The notes under the pieces were generated by a model. The model ran no database searches and had not been told where the DNA came from. It saw only the letters and a program-made list of their open reading frames with translations. From Hymenobacter radiodurans (GTDB taxonomy: Bacteria; Bacteroidota; Bacteroidia; Cytophagales; Hymenobacteraceae), in NCBI RefSeq assembly GCF_004355185.1, contig NZ_CP037922.1, forward strand, positions 2,574,001 to 2,638,000: a stretch of 64,000 bases of DNA, read 5' to 3'. The position numbers and the translations under genes were made by a program. Below, piece after piece: positions 36,665 to 48,380 of the stretch (positions within the stretch are counted from its first letter, which is position 1; each line of letters starts with the position of its first letter).

Positions 36665-37309
36665 CTAATACAAGAACAGGAACAGCGCAAACAGCGCTAC
36701 CCATAAGCCATCCAAGAAGTGCCAGTAGAGACCCAACATCTGAATTTGGCGGCGGCGGTAAGGATTGCGAATGAACACCAGCGTACGGACGCCGTCGCGG
36801 GCGGCGTGCGCGGTGCGCAGAAACAGAATCATCAAAAATAAAACGCCCCCCAGCAGGTGCAGAATGTGCAGCGCCGACAGCAGGTACACATACGTACCGC
36901 TGGCTTCACCATTGAAGAACACGCCCTGCGCAATCAGTTCGCGCCATCCCAGCCCCTGCAAACCCACAAAAATGGCCGCCAGCAGCAGCGTAGCACCCAG
37001 GCAGCGGGTAAGCATCGACACATCGTCCTGCTGATAAAGCCGACGGGCCTGGCTAATCGTATAACTGCTGACCAGCAACACGATAGTGCTGATGGAGAAA
37101 TAACGCGGAAATGGGTGCATGCCTTGCGGCATGGCACTGTTGAAGCGCGTTTGGGCATAGGCCGTAGCAAGCACCACAAACAGTACCGTACTGGCTATCA
37201 TACTCAGATACAGCAGCATCTGCATGGGTGGCATACGCTCCATGCGGGAAAATGTGGATGCTGGCCGGCCCGCGCCCACTTTATTTCTAGGGTCTTTATC
37301 GGAATTCAT
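36665..37309 (-). CDS. Orphan heme-copper oxidase subunit III family protein
   Basis: Start chosen at ATG 37309 (MNSDKDPRN). The 214-residue protein has five hydrophobic helices with subunit III landmarks: the MQMLLYLSMIASTVLFVVLA first helix, YFSISTIVLLVSSYTI, SGTYVYLLSALHILHLLGG with the conserved His pair, and a final YWHFLDGLWVALFALFLF. Subunit III stabilises the oxidase but does not bind heme. No subunit I or II gene is adjacent, so it may be a second copy or belong to an unlinked complex. The repeat motif lies at 36846-36851. Confidence 0.82.
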   Translation of the reverse strand: MNSDKDPRNKVGAGRPASTFSRMERMPPMQMLLYLSMIASTVLFVVLATAYAQTRFNSAMPQGMHPFPRYFSISTIVLLVSSYTISQARRLYQQDDVSMLTRCLGATLLLAAIFVGLQGLGWRELIAQGVFFNGEASGTYVYLLSALHILHLLGGVLFLMILFLRTAHAARDGVRTLVFIRNPYRRRQIQMLGLYWHFLDGLWVALFALFLFLY

Positions 37310-37484
37310 TAGCTGAAGATGACAGCGTGTGCTTGGGCAAACCAATCCGGCGGCCTTTAGTTCCGGGAATACGGGTCAAAAGCTGCTGCTTGGTGTATTC
37401 AAGATACGCAAATCAGCCGCTGCCGACCAGCCTTTTTTAGTGCGAATTTATGGTGCTGCCTACTCGTCACTGGACCGAATCTTT

Positions 37485-38009
37485 TTACCCCGACAACGGC
37501 GCATGCCAAGCCATCGGAATGTCGGCCTCGAACTGCCCCGGCACTACGGACACGCGCCCCAGCAAGCGGCCTTCCAGTTGAAAACCAAGCTTTTCGTAGA
37601 GGGCAATTGCGCGGCCATTGCTTTCGCGCACCAGCAGCTCTACGCGCCGAACGTGAGGATATTGCTGCTGCGTGTTAGCCAATAACGTACTGAACAAACG
37701 GTGCCCAAGCTGCTGCCCCTGAAACTGCGGGTGCACGGCCACGGTCAACTCGCCCAGCACGTGCGAGAATATTTGCAAGCCGCTCGAGTAAGCATGAATT
37801 TCACCGGCCAGCCCAGCACCATCCGGCCGCTCCACTACCAAGGCGACACCCGTAGCCAGACTGCGCGTCAGAAAAGTATGCACGTAGTCAGCCGTAATCT
37901 CGGCCGGCTGCCGCGCCAAGCCCCCACCCTGCTCCGCTACCCTGATGTAGAGAGCCTGAATGGCGGCCGCATCAGCAGCTATGGCCGAACGAATTTGTAG
38001 CTCCGCCAT
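37485..38009 (-). CDS. GNAT family N-acetyltransferase
   Basis: The 174-residue protein has the GNAT fold: IRSAIAADAAAIQALY, ELTVAVHPQFQGQQLGHRLF with the acetyl-CoA pyrophosphate loop (QGQQLG), and LLVRESNGRAIALYEKLGFQLEGR. This resembles peptide or small-molecule acetyltransferases. It starts 3 bases after the end of the upstream gene (stop TCA on plus at 38013), so the two are translationally coupled. Substrate unknown. Confidence 0.85.
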   Translation of the reverse strand: MAELQIRSAIAADAAAIQALYIRVAEQGGGLARQPAEITADYVHTFLTRSLATGVALVVERPDGAGLAGEIHAYSSGLQIFSHVLGELTVAVHPQFQGQQLGHRLFSTLLANTQQQYPHVRRVELLVRESNGRAIALYEKLGFQLEGRLLGRVSVVPGQFEADIPMAWHAPLSG

Positions 38010-38012
38010 GAA

Positions 38013-38588
38013 TCAGTTCCCCCGGAAGAATGACCCAATTTTGCCGAGCACCGCGTTGAAGTGAATTTTGGGAGCACCGCCAATGCCGAACGTAACGTGG
38101 GTTTTGCCGGCTACCCGCAGCTCCAGCACCAAGCCCAGTGTGCGCGCCAGATTGTGGAGTTGCTGCAACGGATCGAAGCCGGGCGGCTTGGGTTTCTTGG
38201 GGCCGGGCGGGCCGCTGGTGGCCGCGTCGAGCACGCGCTGATTGGGGAAATTGACAATGAGGTAATTGCCCGTTCCCGCCACCTGCACGTGGTCATCATT
38301 ATAAGAGATGACCAAGCGTGCGTCTATTTCCAGACCCTTAATCAAGATTGGAAGAGTTGCTGGGGGCAATTGTTGGCCGCTGGCGGGGTTCTCGCCGCGG
38401 GTGCGAATGCGCAAAGAGCCATTCAGGCGCCAGGTAGCGGCAGGAGCTGCGGGGTTCTGGGCGTTGGGCACTTGCAGTTCTATCTGGTCGAAAGCGCAGG
38501 AAAGCTCAACGCCACCTGAGAGTTTGGAAAGCAGCGAGGCAGCGGTATCGGCCCAGTTTGGGGCGTTTTGCGAGGAAGAGTCAGCCAT
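38013..38588 (-). CDS. Uncharacterised protein coupled to the acetyltransferase
   Basis: ATG 38588 gives a 191-residue soluble protein beginning MADSSSQNAPNWADTAASLL. It has a beta-rich core (CAFDQIELQVPNAQ, WRLNGSLRIRTRGE, LIKGLEIDARLVISY) and a Pro/Lys-rich loop PPGPKKPKPPGFDP, ending KIGSFFRGN. I do not recognise the family. Its stop lies 3 bases from the GNAT start, indicating one transcript. Confidence 0.6.
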   Translation of the reverse strand: MADSSSQNAPNWADTAASLLSKLSGGVELSCAFDQIELQVPNAQNPAAPAATWRLNGSLRIRTRGENPASGQQLPPATLPILIKGLEIDARLVISYNDDHVQVAGTGNYLIVNFPNQRVLDAATSGPPGPKKPKPPGFDPLQQLHNLARTLGLVLELRVAGKTHVTFGIGGAPKIHFNAVLGKIGSFFRGN

Positions 38589-38798
38589 GAGTTGGTTAGA
38601 ATAAGGGTAGTAAATACGGCCCGACACGCGAGCCCAGTTGCTAAACGTGCGAGTTGAGGCACGGTTTTGATTGGGTTCGAAAGCTACCACCTGCCAGGGG
38701 CAAACGCAATCTTGTGCATTCGGCTAGCATCTGCTATATTCAATATAACGTATGAAAGCTCAGCTGTAGCTGCCCTGGCTATCTAAAACCTTACTCTC

Positions 38799-39581
38799 AT
38801 GCCCTATTCCTATTGCTCTTTACTAAGCTCCTGTGCCCTGGTTTTGGCGGGCCTAACCGCCCAGGCGCAGGATTCAATACCTACCCCGGCTTCTTCTTCG
38901 CTCGACTGCACCCATCCATTCGGCCTGGCTAGCTACATGGAGCTGGTGTATTCTATCACCGATGACCGCGGTAAGCCTGCGGGCACCATTCGGCAACGCG
39001 TGGTAAGCCTGGGAAGTCAGAGCAACAAAAAGAAAACCATCACGACCAATACAGCTTTGGTCAAAAGCGGCTTTTACGATGTTAGAAACCGTCTGATCCG
39101 CATGCAGGATCTTACTTACGGCTGCCGCCAGGATACAACTTTCACCGATGGCATGAGTGAGATAGAGTTCAAAAATCTTTCTTCCTTCCGCGACCGTCGT
39201 TTTGCCTATACCCCCGTGGGGCTAGCTTGGCCTAATCAGCCTACTGTGGGCACCATGCTGCCCGGTGGCGGCGTGTCGGTGCAAGTCAGCAGTACAGCTG
39301 TGAACATTGCGCAGGTAAATACCACAGTGCGCCGCCGTCGTATCGTCAGTGGGCCGGCTCCGTTGGTCACTCCGGCCGGCACCTTTCAGTGCTACAAGGT
39401 AGAGTCGGAGCGCGAGGCCAGCACGGCGCCCCGCGAGGATATGGTGATGCGTACCCGAACCCGCGTGGTCGATTATTACTCCCCAGCCGTAGGCATCGTC
39501 AAAACGGAAGTTTACAACAAGAACGGTAAGCTAGCCGAGACACGGCTTCTCACCGCCCGCAATGCCGGCAATCAGCCGTAA
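38799..39581 (+). CDS. Secreted beta-rich protein, DUF3108/TapB-like
   Basis: The 260-residue product has a signal peptide (CSLLSSCALVLAGLTAQAQ). The rest is beta-strand rich: LASYMELVYSITDDRGKPAG, VVSLGSQSNKKK, VTPAGTFQCYKVESER, and RVVDYYSPAVGIVKTEVYNKNGK. The last motif is typical of the DUF3108-like family of outer-membrane or periplasmic proteins. Function unknown. A lipoprotein gene follows 44 bases later and may be co-transcribed. Confidence 0.65.
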   Translation: MPYSYCSLLSSCALVLAGLTAQAQDSIPTPASSSLDCTHPFGLASYMELVYSITDDRGKPAGTIRQRVVSLGSQSNKKKTITTNTALVKSGFYDVRNRLIRMQDLTYGCRQDTTFTDGMSEIEFKNLSSFRDRRFAYTPVGLAWPNQPTVGTMLPGGGVSVQVSSTAVNIAQVNTTVRRRRIVSGPAPLVTPAGTFQCYKVESEREASTAPREDMVMRTRTRVVDYYSPAVGIVKTEVYNKNGKLAETRLLTARNAGNQP

Positions 39582-39625
39582 GCCCTATATTCGGGGGCTG
39601 TTCTTGACCTTTAACCCAATCCGTT

Positions 39626-40162
39626 ATGTCTAAGTCCTTTCTGTTGCTAGCCAGCTTAGCGCTACTGGCTGCCTGCCAGTCCTCCCCTACTTCCGATGCC
39701 AGCACCGCTGTGTCGGCCCCGGCTACTGGTGAGAAAATGCCCCCCAGCGCCGCAGTTGAGGGTGGCAAGACGTATGGGGCGCCAATTACGGCCGCTAATG
39801 CTGTGCCCGTCGCGCAGCTCACCCAACTGCTGGGCACCAAAGATTCGGCGCAGGTGAAGCTGGTTGGCAAGGCTACTGAGGTGTGCCAGGCGAAGGGCTG
39901 CTGGATGACCATAGCCATTGCCGACGGCAAGCAAATGCGCGTCCGCTTCAAAGACTATGGCTTTTTTGTGCCGAAAGACATCAGCGGTAAAACAGTGGTC
40001 ATCAACGGCTGGGCTCACCGCGAAATCGTCCCCGTAAACGATTTGCGCCACTACGCCACCGACGCCGGTAAATCAGAAAAGGAAGTGGCCGCGATTACCA
40101 AGCCAGAGCAACAGCTTAATTTTGAGGCCGATGGTGTGTTAGTGATGGAAAAGAGTCTTTAA
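39626..40162 (+). CDS. DUF4920 lipoprotein
   Basis: The 178-residue product has a lipobox LLAAC near residue 17. The DUF4920 domain (about 48-178) includes KTYGAPITAANAVPVAQL, VKLVGKATEVCQAKGCWMTI with a conserved CxxxxC, MRVRFKDYGFFVPKD and GWAHREIVPV. The OB-like fold resembles periplasmic metal or nucleotide binders but its ligand is unknown. The repeat motif lies in the linker (39740-39745). A strong terminator follows. Confidence 0.85.
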   Translation: MSKSFLLLASLALLAACQSSPTSDASTAVSAPATGEKMPPSAAVEGGKTYGAPITAANAVPVAQLTQLLGTKDSAQVKLVGKATEVCQAKGCWMTIAIADGKQMRVRFKDYGFFVPKDISGKTVVINGWAHREIVPVNDLRHYATDAGKSEKEVAAITKPEQQLNFEADGVLVMEKSL

Positions 40163-40183
40163 GTTTTAACTTAAACTAACTGA

Positions 40184-42486
<2,303 letters not shown>

Positions 42487-42514
42487 CGCTTGCGCTCACG
42501 CACCCAGCCGGCTC

Positions 42515-42608
42515 CCGGGCCGCCTTGTATTTACTGTGGGTCGCATTGGCCTTCCACCCGGGGCCAGGACCTTCCCACCCTAGCCCACAGTTATACAAGG
42601 CGGCCCGG
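42515..42608. repeat. 94-base imperfect stem-loop between ligA and the rhodanese gene
   Basis: The arms CCGGGCCGCCTTGTAtttA (42515 onward) and TACAAGGCGGCCCGG (ending 42608) pair along about 25 bases with one bulge, and inner TGGCC/GGCCA pairing extends the stem. There is no T tract, so it is not a classic terminator. It may be a REP-type element or a processed RNA structure. Confidence 0.65.
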
Positions 42609-42659
42609 TCGAGCTGGAGTGTGCCGCGGGCCACTCTTCTTCCTTTTTGATTTTACGTT

Positions 42660-43070
42660 ATGAAGATTCTCCCTCGGGTATTTGGCGTGCTGAGCGTTCT
42701 AACCTTCACAATGCCTCTTGCATTTGCTCAAAAAGCCCCCCAACAAGTTTCAACGACCGTATTGGGGGCAGTGGATGCCGCTACAGCGGCTAGACTTATT
42801 AAGCAGCCAAATGTGGTAGTACTGGACGTTCGCACGCCCGCCGAATACGCAACGGGCCATGTTCGGGGGGCAAAAAACGTCGACTTTCGGGCTCCTGATT
42901 TTGCTCAGCAGCTAGCTCAGCTCGATACCACCAAAACGTATATGCTGTACTGCGCTTCTGGCAATCGGAGCGGGCAGGCCAGCAAGCTTATGAAGGAAAA
43001 AGGCTTCCCTAAAGTTGTAGATGCAGGCGCGTTCAAGGCTTTACAGGCCGGTGGCTTGAAAACCGAATAA
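42660..43070 (+). CDS. Secreted single-domain rhodanese
   Basis: The 136-residue product has a signal peptide (FGVLSVLTFTMPLAFAQ) and a rhodanese domain: VVVLDVRTPAEYATGHVRGA, then MLYCASGNRSGQAS with the active-site Cys. Periplasmic rhodaneses move sulfane sulfur or act in thiol handling. The motif occurs twice in its coding sequence (42736 and 42865). Length is normal. Confidence 0.88.
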   Translation: MKILPRVFGVLSVLTFTMPLAFAQKAPQQVSTTVLGAVDAATAARLIKQPNVVVLDVRTPAEYATGHVRGAKNVDFRAPDFAQQLAQLDTTKTYMLYCASGNRSGQASKLMKEKGFPKVVDAGAFKALQAGGLKTE

Positions 43071-43140
43071 CAAAGGCCTGATGTAAGCGCCCGGGATGAG
43101 CATCAGCTAACTGCTAGGCTGCCAGTTGTCTTTTTATAAT

Positions 43141-43172
43141 AAAAGCCCCTAGTGTATTCCAGGGGCTTTTTT
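43141..43172. terminator. Bidirectional terminator overlapping the end of the GH2-like gene
   Basis: AAAAGCCCCT and AGGGGCTTTTTT pair around a 10-base loop. The minus-strand stop codon at 43149-43151 lies within the left arm. Confidence 0.85.
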
Positions 43173-44548
43173 CTTGAAAGTGCCCTGCGTAATAGCCTCC
43201 AAATCGGCCGCGGTAAACTCTCCTACATAAAATGGGTAGCTGTGAGTTGCTACGCTGCCCTGCCCATCATTCGCCGTTACCAGCAATCGATAAGCACCTT
43301 TTTTGGACGGCGCTTTGACCAGCGCGCGGGCTCCTTTTGCCTGTAAAATAGCCGCTGGCAATGATTCGCGCGCTGTACGGTGCTGGGGAAGAATAAAGTT
43401 CTCGTTGACATCGGGCACCACTTCCCACTTTATATCCAGCGAGTCGCCTTCAGGGTCGGAAGCAACTACGGTAGCCTCGTAAGTATTACCCGCCCGCAGA
43501 AAAGTGTTGCGTAAAGGTGACTTGCCGGCCAACCGTAAAGATCTCAGGCTCGGAGCCTTATTCGGCATCGATTTGCCCGTCCACAAATAGTGAATCATGT
43601 CTACTACAGCAGTTTTGTCGCCGCTCTGTGTGAATAAGCTAAACCACATGGACGTTTGCTCGAACCGCTGCCCCCAGTACAAAACGTAACCGCCCAGACA
43701 GTAGTCCTTGTCGCCTACCATCGTCTTTTCGTAGCGCGTTCGGATATACTCCGCCTTGGTATTACTGCTCTGATCCAGCGGCGCTCGCCATTTGGTTTTG
43801 GGCGCTTCGCCTGCCCACCAGCCCCGCGCTCCATACTCACCGAGGATGTAAGGCCCTGTCCAACCATTCCCTACCAAGTGGGACCGGATTCGTCCCATCT
43901 GGCTAAACACGTTAACCGTCAGCACATCCAAATCGGGGCAAAAGCGCTCCACTGCTGTCACCATATGCAGGCTACTGGTCATCGTAGTAGTAACGGGATG
44001 ATAAGGATCCAATTCATGGATCATCTTCACTACATCGTTCAGAATCTGGAAGGCGCGCGGATTATTCGTGTGGTTATCAAGTTCATTTCCCACATTCCAC
44101 ATTAACAGCGCCGGATGGTTGCGAAACCGGAGGACTTGTCGACGAATCTCCTCGTTCTGCAACGCCACCGCTTTGCGATCATAATAATCGAAGTCCTCAT
44201 ACTCAGGCTTCATCCACAACCCTAGCATTACCGTTAGGCCTTGTGCATGAGCCTTGTCCATGATAGCATCGGCATAATTAGTTGTGTAGAGGCGAACAGA
44301 ATTGCCCCCAGTTCCTTCACACGGTCCAATTGTTGCAAGCCGGCTACTCCTTTGATAAAGTAGGGTTTACCGCCTCGTAATAGCTCGTAGCCTGCTGCCG
44401 TTTTCTTTATCTGTACCGGTAAGACTCCGGCCGGTACTTCAGTCAATGCATCTGCCTTATTACTCTCTGAGTGACAGCTTAAGAAGATGACACTGATGCA
44501 GCTCAGCCATAAAAAAGTATAAAAACGCTGAGTAAAGGATATCCTCAT
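43149..44548 (-). CDS. GH2-type TIM-barrel lipoprotein, frameshifted
   Basis: ATG 44548 gives MRISFTQRFYTFLWLS and lipobox FLSC. A short beta-domain (VQIKKTAAGYELLRGGKPYF) leads into the barrel. Phase breaks at the C5 run 44305-44309; one more base restores KELGGNSVRLYTTNYADAIM and joins MDKAHAQGLTVMLGLWM. The barrel has the acid/base motif WNVGNELD and the likely nucleophile in ILGEYGARGWW, so it looks catalytically competent. A C-terminal Ig-like domain starts near AGNTYEATVVASDPEGD. It diverges from the GT2 synthase and may trim or process the polymer. Confidence 0.8.
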
Positions 44549-44593
44549 GGATTTTGTTTCTAATCTCACTTTTTATATAACAAAAGATATTAC

Positions 44594-44629
44594 TTGAAAG
44601 TAAAAGGCGCTACGAAGCAATTATCTTTG
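44594..44629 (+). promoter_or_regulatory. Possible promoter of the GT2 synthase
   Basis: TTG at 44594-44596 and TATCTTTG at 44622-44629 resemble the phylum's -33 and -7 elements, but the 25-base spacing is slightly longer than the usual 17-23. It lies in the AT-rich divergent gap. Confidence 0.4.
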
Positions 44630-44724
44630 TACAAAAATAAAGCATAGCAATTGTATTTATTCCGCTACTACTCAGCTTAACAAAGGCTTTTAGCATTAGC
44701 AGAATTGATTAGAGTTGATTATTC

Positions 44725-47250
44725 ATGCTCCTAAACACCACCCGCATCACACCTACATCTGTAACGCCTTTAATGTCAAAGCTCGTCCCTATTCCTGAGG
44801 ACCACAAAGTTAAATACAACTTTGAACGAGGAGTGCGGCAAATGCGCCTTTTAGTTTTGATAGGAGTAATCCTGACAGGCCATTTCCTGTGGTGGTTTGC
44901 CGACTCAGACCATATCGGCTACCCACTCCTGTTCTGGCTCCTGACCATATCCTTGGGCTTCAAGCTGCTGCGCATGCTGCACGAGTGGTATCACTATGTG
45001 CAAGTCAGCAAGCCGCTTAAGCCAGCGCACACCAACCACCAGTACACCGTTGATGTGCTCACTACGGCTTGCCCCGGCGAGCCGCTCGATATGATTGAGC
45101 GTACGCTGCGGGCGATGCAGGCCATCCGCTACCCTCACACCAGCTACCTCTGCGACGAGGGCGACGACCCGTATCTACGCCAGATCTGTCAGGAGTTGGG
45201 CATCATTCACGTCACCCGAACCAAAAAAATCAACGCCAAAGCCGGCAATATCAATAATGCGCTCCGCCAGGCTACGGGCGAGCTGTGCGTGGTATTAGAT
45301 CCCGACCACGAGCCAACACCTGACTTCCTAGATAAGGTGGTCGATTACTTTGCTGACCCAACAGTCGGGTATGTGCAGGTAGTGCAGGCCTATGGCAACC
45401 AGCAGGAAAGCCTGATTGCCCGTGGCGCAGCGGAGCAGACTTATCACTTCTATGGCCCCCTGATGATGGGCATGAACGCCTACAACACGGCGCAGGCTAT
45501 TGGGGCCAACTGCACATTCAGACGGGCCGCCCTGGACAGCATCGGCGGACACGCGGCCGGGCTGACGGAAGATATGCACACGGCAATGCGCTTGCACGCG
45601 CAGGGCTGGAAGTCGATATATGCGCCGGTGATTGTGAGCCGCGGCCTGGTACCAGCTTCATTAGCAGCCTACTATGCGCAGCAATTGAAATGGGCTCGGG
45701 GAAGCTTCGAGCTGCTTTTTCGGGTTTATCCAACGCTCTTTTCACGCTTAACTTGGCGGCAGCGCCTTCACTATTTCACGCTGCCCCTGTACTTCTTTTC
45801 TGGCATTGTTGCTCTCATCGATCTGCTGGTTCCTATCCTGGCGCTGTCACTGGCTGAATTTCCCTGGCATTTGTCGCTCCCACAGTTTGTGCTGCACATG
45901 ACGCCCATCGTGGCTATATCCATGCTGATTCGCTACAATGCACAACGCTGGCTTCGGGAACCGCACGAGGCCGGATTGCATCTGACGGGGGGCTTTTTGC
46001 GAATAGGCACCTGGTGGATTTATTGTCTGGGCCTTCTCTATACACTGCTAAGAGTCCGCGTTCCTTACATTCCTACGCCCAAAGATGGTCATGCCGGCAA
46101 TGAGTGGCTGCTCAGCCTTCCTAACCTGTTGATGGCTATTATATGCGTAGCCGCCGCCCGTTATGGGCATTATCTCATGCAAACGCCCTATGCGCTGCTC
46201 ATGATGGCGCTGGCCATGAGTAATGCGGCTATTCTGGGAGTTTCAGTGCTAATGGCTCAGCATAATCTCCTGAAGGGAATGATGCGATTGGCAAACTCAT
46301 TTAGCCCCATTCGTTGGCTTATAACTAAAAGCGAACAACTGCTTACGGGGCGGGAAAATGAGCTTTTTCCACGCTTACGCACCGCTGCCGTCTACATTGC
46401 CTTCTTTGTGTTCACTGCCCACTCTTTTATCAGCCTGGCAGTAGGCTTGTGGCTGGATCGCACCTCTCCTTCCCCTGATCTCATCTGGACACGGTCGGGT
46501 GTAGGTGAAGTGCGCATGGGCTACGCCGCTACTTCCTCAGCCACCATGTGGCCAGCATCTACCTCCTTGCCCTCTCATACGGGAGCCGACATAGCTTCTC
46601 CCATTCAGGAAATTCGCTTAACCTCGGCACTAGGTCCGCAGATATCGACTGAGGTGCTTAAGAAAACCGCTGCGCAGGGAAGTATTCCGCTGCTAAGTTG
46701 GGAAGTAAAAAATGGCTCCTTTGATGATGCGGCCTGGAAGGAAGCCGTAACCGCTATTCGGGAACATAATCACCCCGTAATGCTTCGCCCCCTTATCAGA
46801 GCCCGTAATCCCGCGGCGTATCGTCGTACTTGGCAACGGTTGGTTACCCACTTTAGGGCTTCAGGCGATACTAGCGCAGTTTGGGTTTGGACTCCTCCTG
46901 CCTCCGATTCAATTGCTGCGTATTTCCCTGGCGCCACGTACCTCGATTGGGTTGCCGCCGACTGTATGACCACGGGGTCGGACGCAACAGCCAAATCGTT
47001 GCACAAGTACCGTTCTCTACGCCTACAGCTTGCTGAGCGAGCTGAATTAAACAGTATGCCTATTCTGCTGCTGGCTCCTTTACAATCTGGCCAATCGGTA
47101 CAGGCTCAATCCCGGCATCTAACCAATACATATCCCGAAATCAAAGCTCTTCTTTTTGGTTCGCCTTCCTCTCACGGCCGCCCCAATTCACTAAAGCTAA
47201 GCGCATCATTTCCCCCTCAACAGATGATAAAGCATCTATATCGCTTTTAA
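44725..47250 (+). CDS. Membrane GT2 polysaccharide synthase fused to a degenerate GH26-like domain
   Basis: The 841-residue protein has two N-terminal helices, a cytosolic GT2 domain with processive-synthase motifs (CDEGDDP near 143, VLDPDHEP near 191, GLTEDMH near 280, QLKWARG near 319), then about six more helices to residue 590. Residues about 640-841 resemble GH26: HNHPVMLRPLIRARNP, WQRLVTHFRASGDTSAVWVW and YFPGATYLDWVAADC. The acid/base Glu of RPxHE is replaced (RPLIRA) and no EFG nucleophile appears before the end, so this domain should bind rather than cut. ATG 44773 is an alternative start. It resembles cellulose-synthase-like enzymes; the polymer is unknown. Confidence 0.82.
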   Translation: MLLNTTRITPTSVTPLMSKLVPIPEDHKVKYNFERGVRQMRLLVLIGVILTGHFLWWFADSDHIGYPLLFWLLTISLGFKLLRMLHEWYHYVQVSKPLKPAHTNHQYTVDVLTTACPGEPLDMIERTLRAMQAIRYPHTSYLCDEGDDPYLRQICQELGIIHVTRTKKINAKAGNINNALRQATGELCVVLDPDHEPTPDFLDKVVDYFADPTVGYVQVVQAYGNQQESLIARGAAEQTYHFYGPLMMGMNAYNTAQAIGANCTFRRAALDSIGGHAAGLTEDMHTAMRLHAQGWKSIYAPVIVSRGLVPASLAAYYAQQLKWARGSFELLFRVYPTLFSRLTWRQRLHYFTLPLYFFSGIVALIDLLVPILALSLAEFPWHLSLPQFVLHMTPIVAISMLIRYNAQRWLREPHEAGLHLTGGFLRIGTWWIYCLGLLYTLLRVRVPYIPTPKDGHAGNEWLLSLPNLLMAIICVAAARYGHYLMQTPYALLMMALAMSNAAILGVSVLMAQHNLLKGMMRLANSFSPIRWLITKSEQLLTGRENELFPRLRTAAVYIAFFVFTAHSFISLAVGLWLDRTSPSPDLIWTRSGVGEVRMGYAATSSATMWPASTSLPSHTGADIASPIQEIRLTSALGPQISTEVLKKTAAQGSIPLLSWEVKNGSFDDAAWKEAVTAIREHNHPVMLRPLIRARNPAAYRRTWQRLVTHFRASGDTSAVWVWTPPASDSIAAYFPGATYLDWVAADCMTTGSDATAKSLHKYRSLRLQLAERAELNSMPILLLAPLQSGQSVQAQSRHLTNTYPEIKALLFGSPSSHGRPNSLKLSASFPPQQMIKHLYRF

Positions 47251-47282
47251 AAAGTGCTAACAGATGCCGTAGAAAGCAACAC

Positions 47283-47334
47283 CAATACCTAAAAAAGCCC
47301 CCAGATAATCTCTAGGGGGCTTTTTTAGGTATTG
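47283..47334. terminator. Bidirectional intrinsic terminator with perfect 20-base arms
   Basis: CAATACCTAAAAAAGCCCCC (47283-47302) pairs with 47315-47334 without mismatch. It separates the converging GT2 and deacetylase genes. Confidence 0.94.
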
Positions 47335-47346
47335 CTGTTAAGGCTG

Positions 47347-48255
47347 CTAGAAGCTGTTTTTCATGCTGTTATGCAGCGTCCGGGGCGACCAATAGCCGCT
47401 GGCGATGATACGACGAATAGTAAATAACGGATCCTGTTGGTCACGCTTCTCGGCCAGCACGAAGGCGCTCACAAAACCACGTTTTTTGAGCTCAGGAATG
47501 GCCTCGGGGTTCCACAAGCCAAAGGGATAGGCGAAGTAATTGATTTTCTTGCCCGTGATTTCCTCGAGCGTCTTGGTAGGCTTCTCAATCTGCGTTACCC
47601 AGTCCTCACCCTGATACTTCTTCACGTTGTGATGATCCCAGGTGTGCGAGCCGATAACGTGGCCTTGGTCGGAAAGCTCCTTTACCTGCGCCTTACTCAT
47701 GTAGCGAGGGCGGCCCAACGAGACGGTCATAATAAAGAAAACCCCCTTGAAGCCGTGCTTGTCCAACTCGGGCTTGGCCACCGTGAACTGGTCCAGGTCG
47801 GTATCGTCGAAGGTGAGCATGACGGGCTTGGACGGCAGCGGAGCGCCAGTCGTCAGGTACGCGTACAGCTGATCAGGCAGAATGGTGTGGTAGCCGCTGT
47901 CGGCCAGCATCTTCATCTGGTCGCGAAACTGCGCCACCGGTACGATATAATCCTTGGCACCTTTAGAGTCCTTTGGCTTCCAATCCCGAACCTGATGGTA
48001 GCAGAGAATGGGCACCTGCGGGCGCGCTAGAATCTCGGCGGCAGCGGCGATTTTAGCAGCCGGAATGGTCTTGGGGTCGGGAGCCGGGGCGTTCGGGTTG
48101 GCTGGGGCAGCAGCGGCTGGTACAGTCTCAATATTCTCAACTGTAGCCAGTTCCTTCGATTCCGAGGCGGCAGCTGATTTGGTTTCGCAGCCGGATAAGG
48201 TAAGCGTGGTGGCCAATATGCCGGCCACAAAAAGCGGGGTACGGGTAAGCTTCAT
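47347..48255 (-). CDS. Polysaccharide deacetylase lipoprotein
   Basis: The 302-residue product has lipobox TLSGC near residue 23 and an Ala/Pro-rich linker to about 80. The NodB domain shows VPILCYHQVRDWKP, MLTFDDTDLDQF (TFDD), GHVIGSHTWDHHN (HxxxH) and YFAYPFGLWN. This PgaB-like branch deacetylates surface polymers. It converges on the GT2 synthase, consistent with the two acting on one exopolysaccharide, though they are not co-transcribed. Confidence 0.87.
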   Translation of the reverse strand: MKLTRTPLFVAGILATTLTLSGCETKSAAASESKELATVENIETVPAAAAPANPNAPAPDPKTIPAAKIAAAAEILARPQVPILCYHQVRDWKPKDSKGAKDYIVPVAQFRDQMKMLADSGYHTILPDQLYAYLTTGAPLPSKPVMLTFDDTDLDQFTVAKPELDKHGFKGVFFIMTVSLGRPRYMSKAQVKELSDQGHVIGSHTWDHHNVKKYQGEDWVTQIEKPTKTLEEITGKKINYFAYPFGLWNPEAIPELKKRGFVSAFVLAEKRDQQDPLFTIRRIIASGYWSPRTLHNSMKNSF

Positions 48256-48380
48256 TCGGGGAGTAAGCGAAAAAGGAAGTCGATATTTTTAAACGAAAGA
48301 AAAGTCTGAATAAAGCATTTGACGGTAGTCACTTACCTTCACGCAACCATTCCAATTACAAAACAACGGCTTATTCCCGC

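Noticed and set aside
38061..38519. Plus-strand frame opposite the gene before the acetyltransferase
   Set aside because: Antisense shadow; the minus-strand pair is translationally coupled and more plausible.
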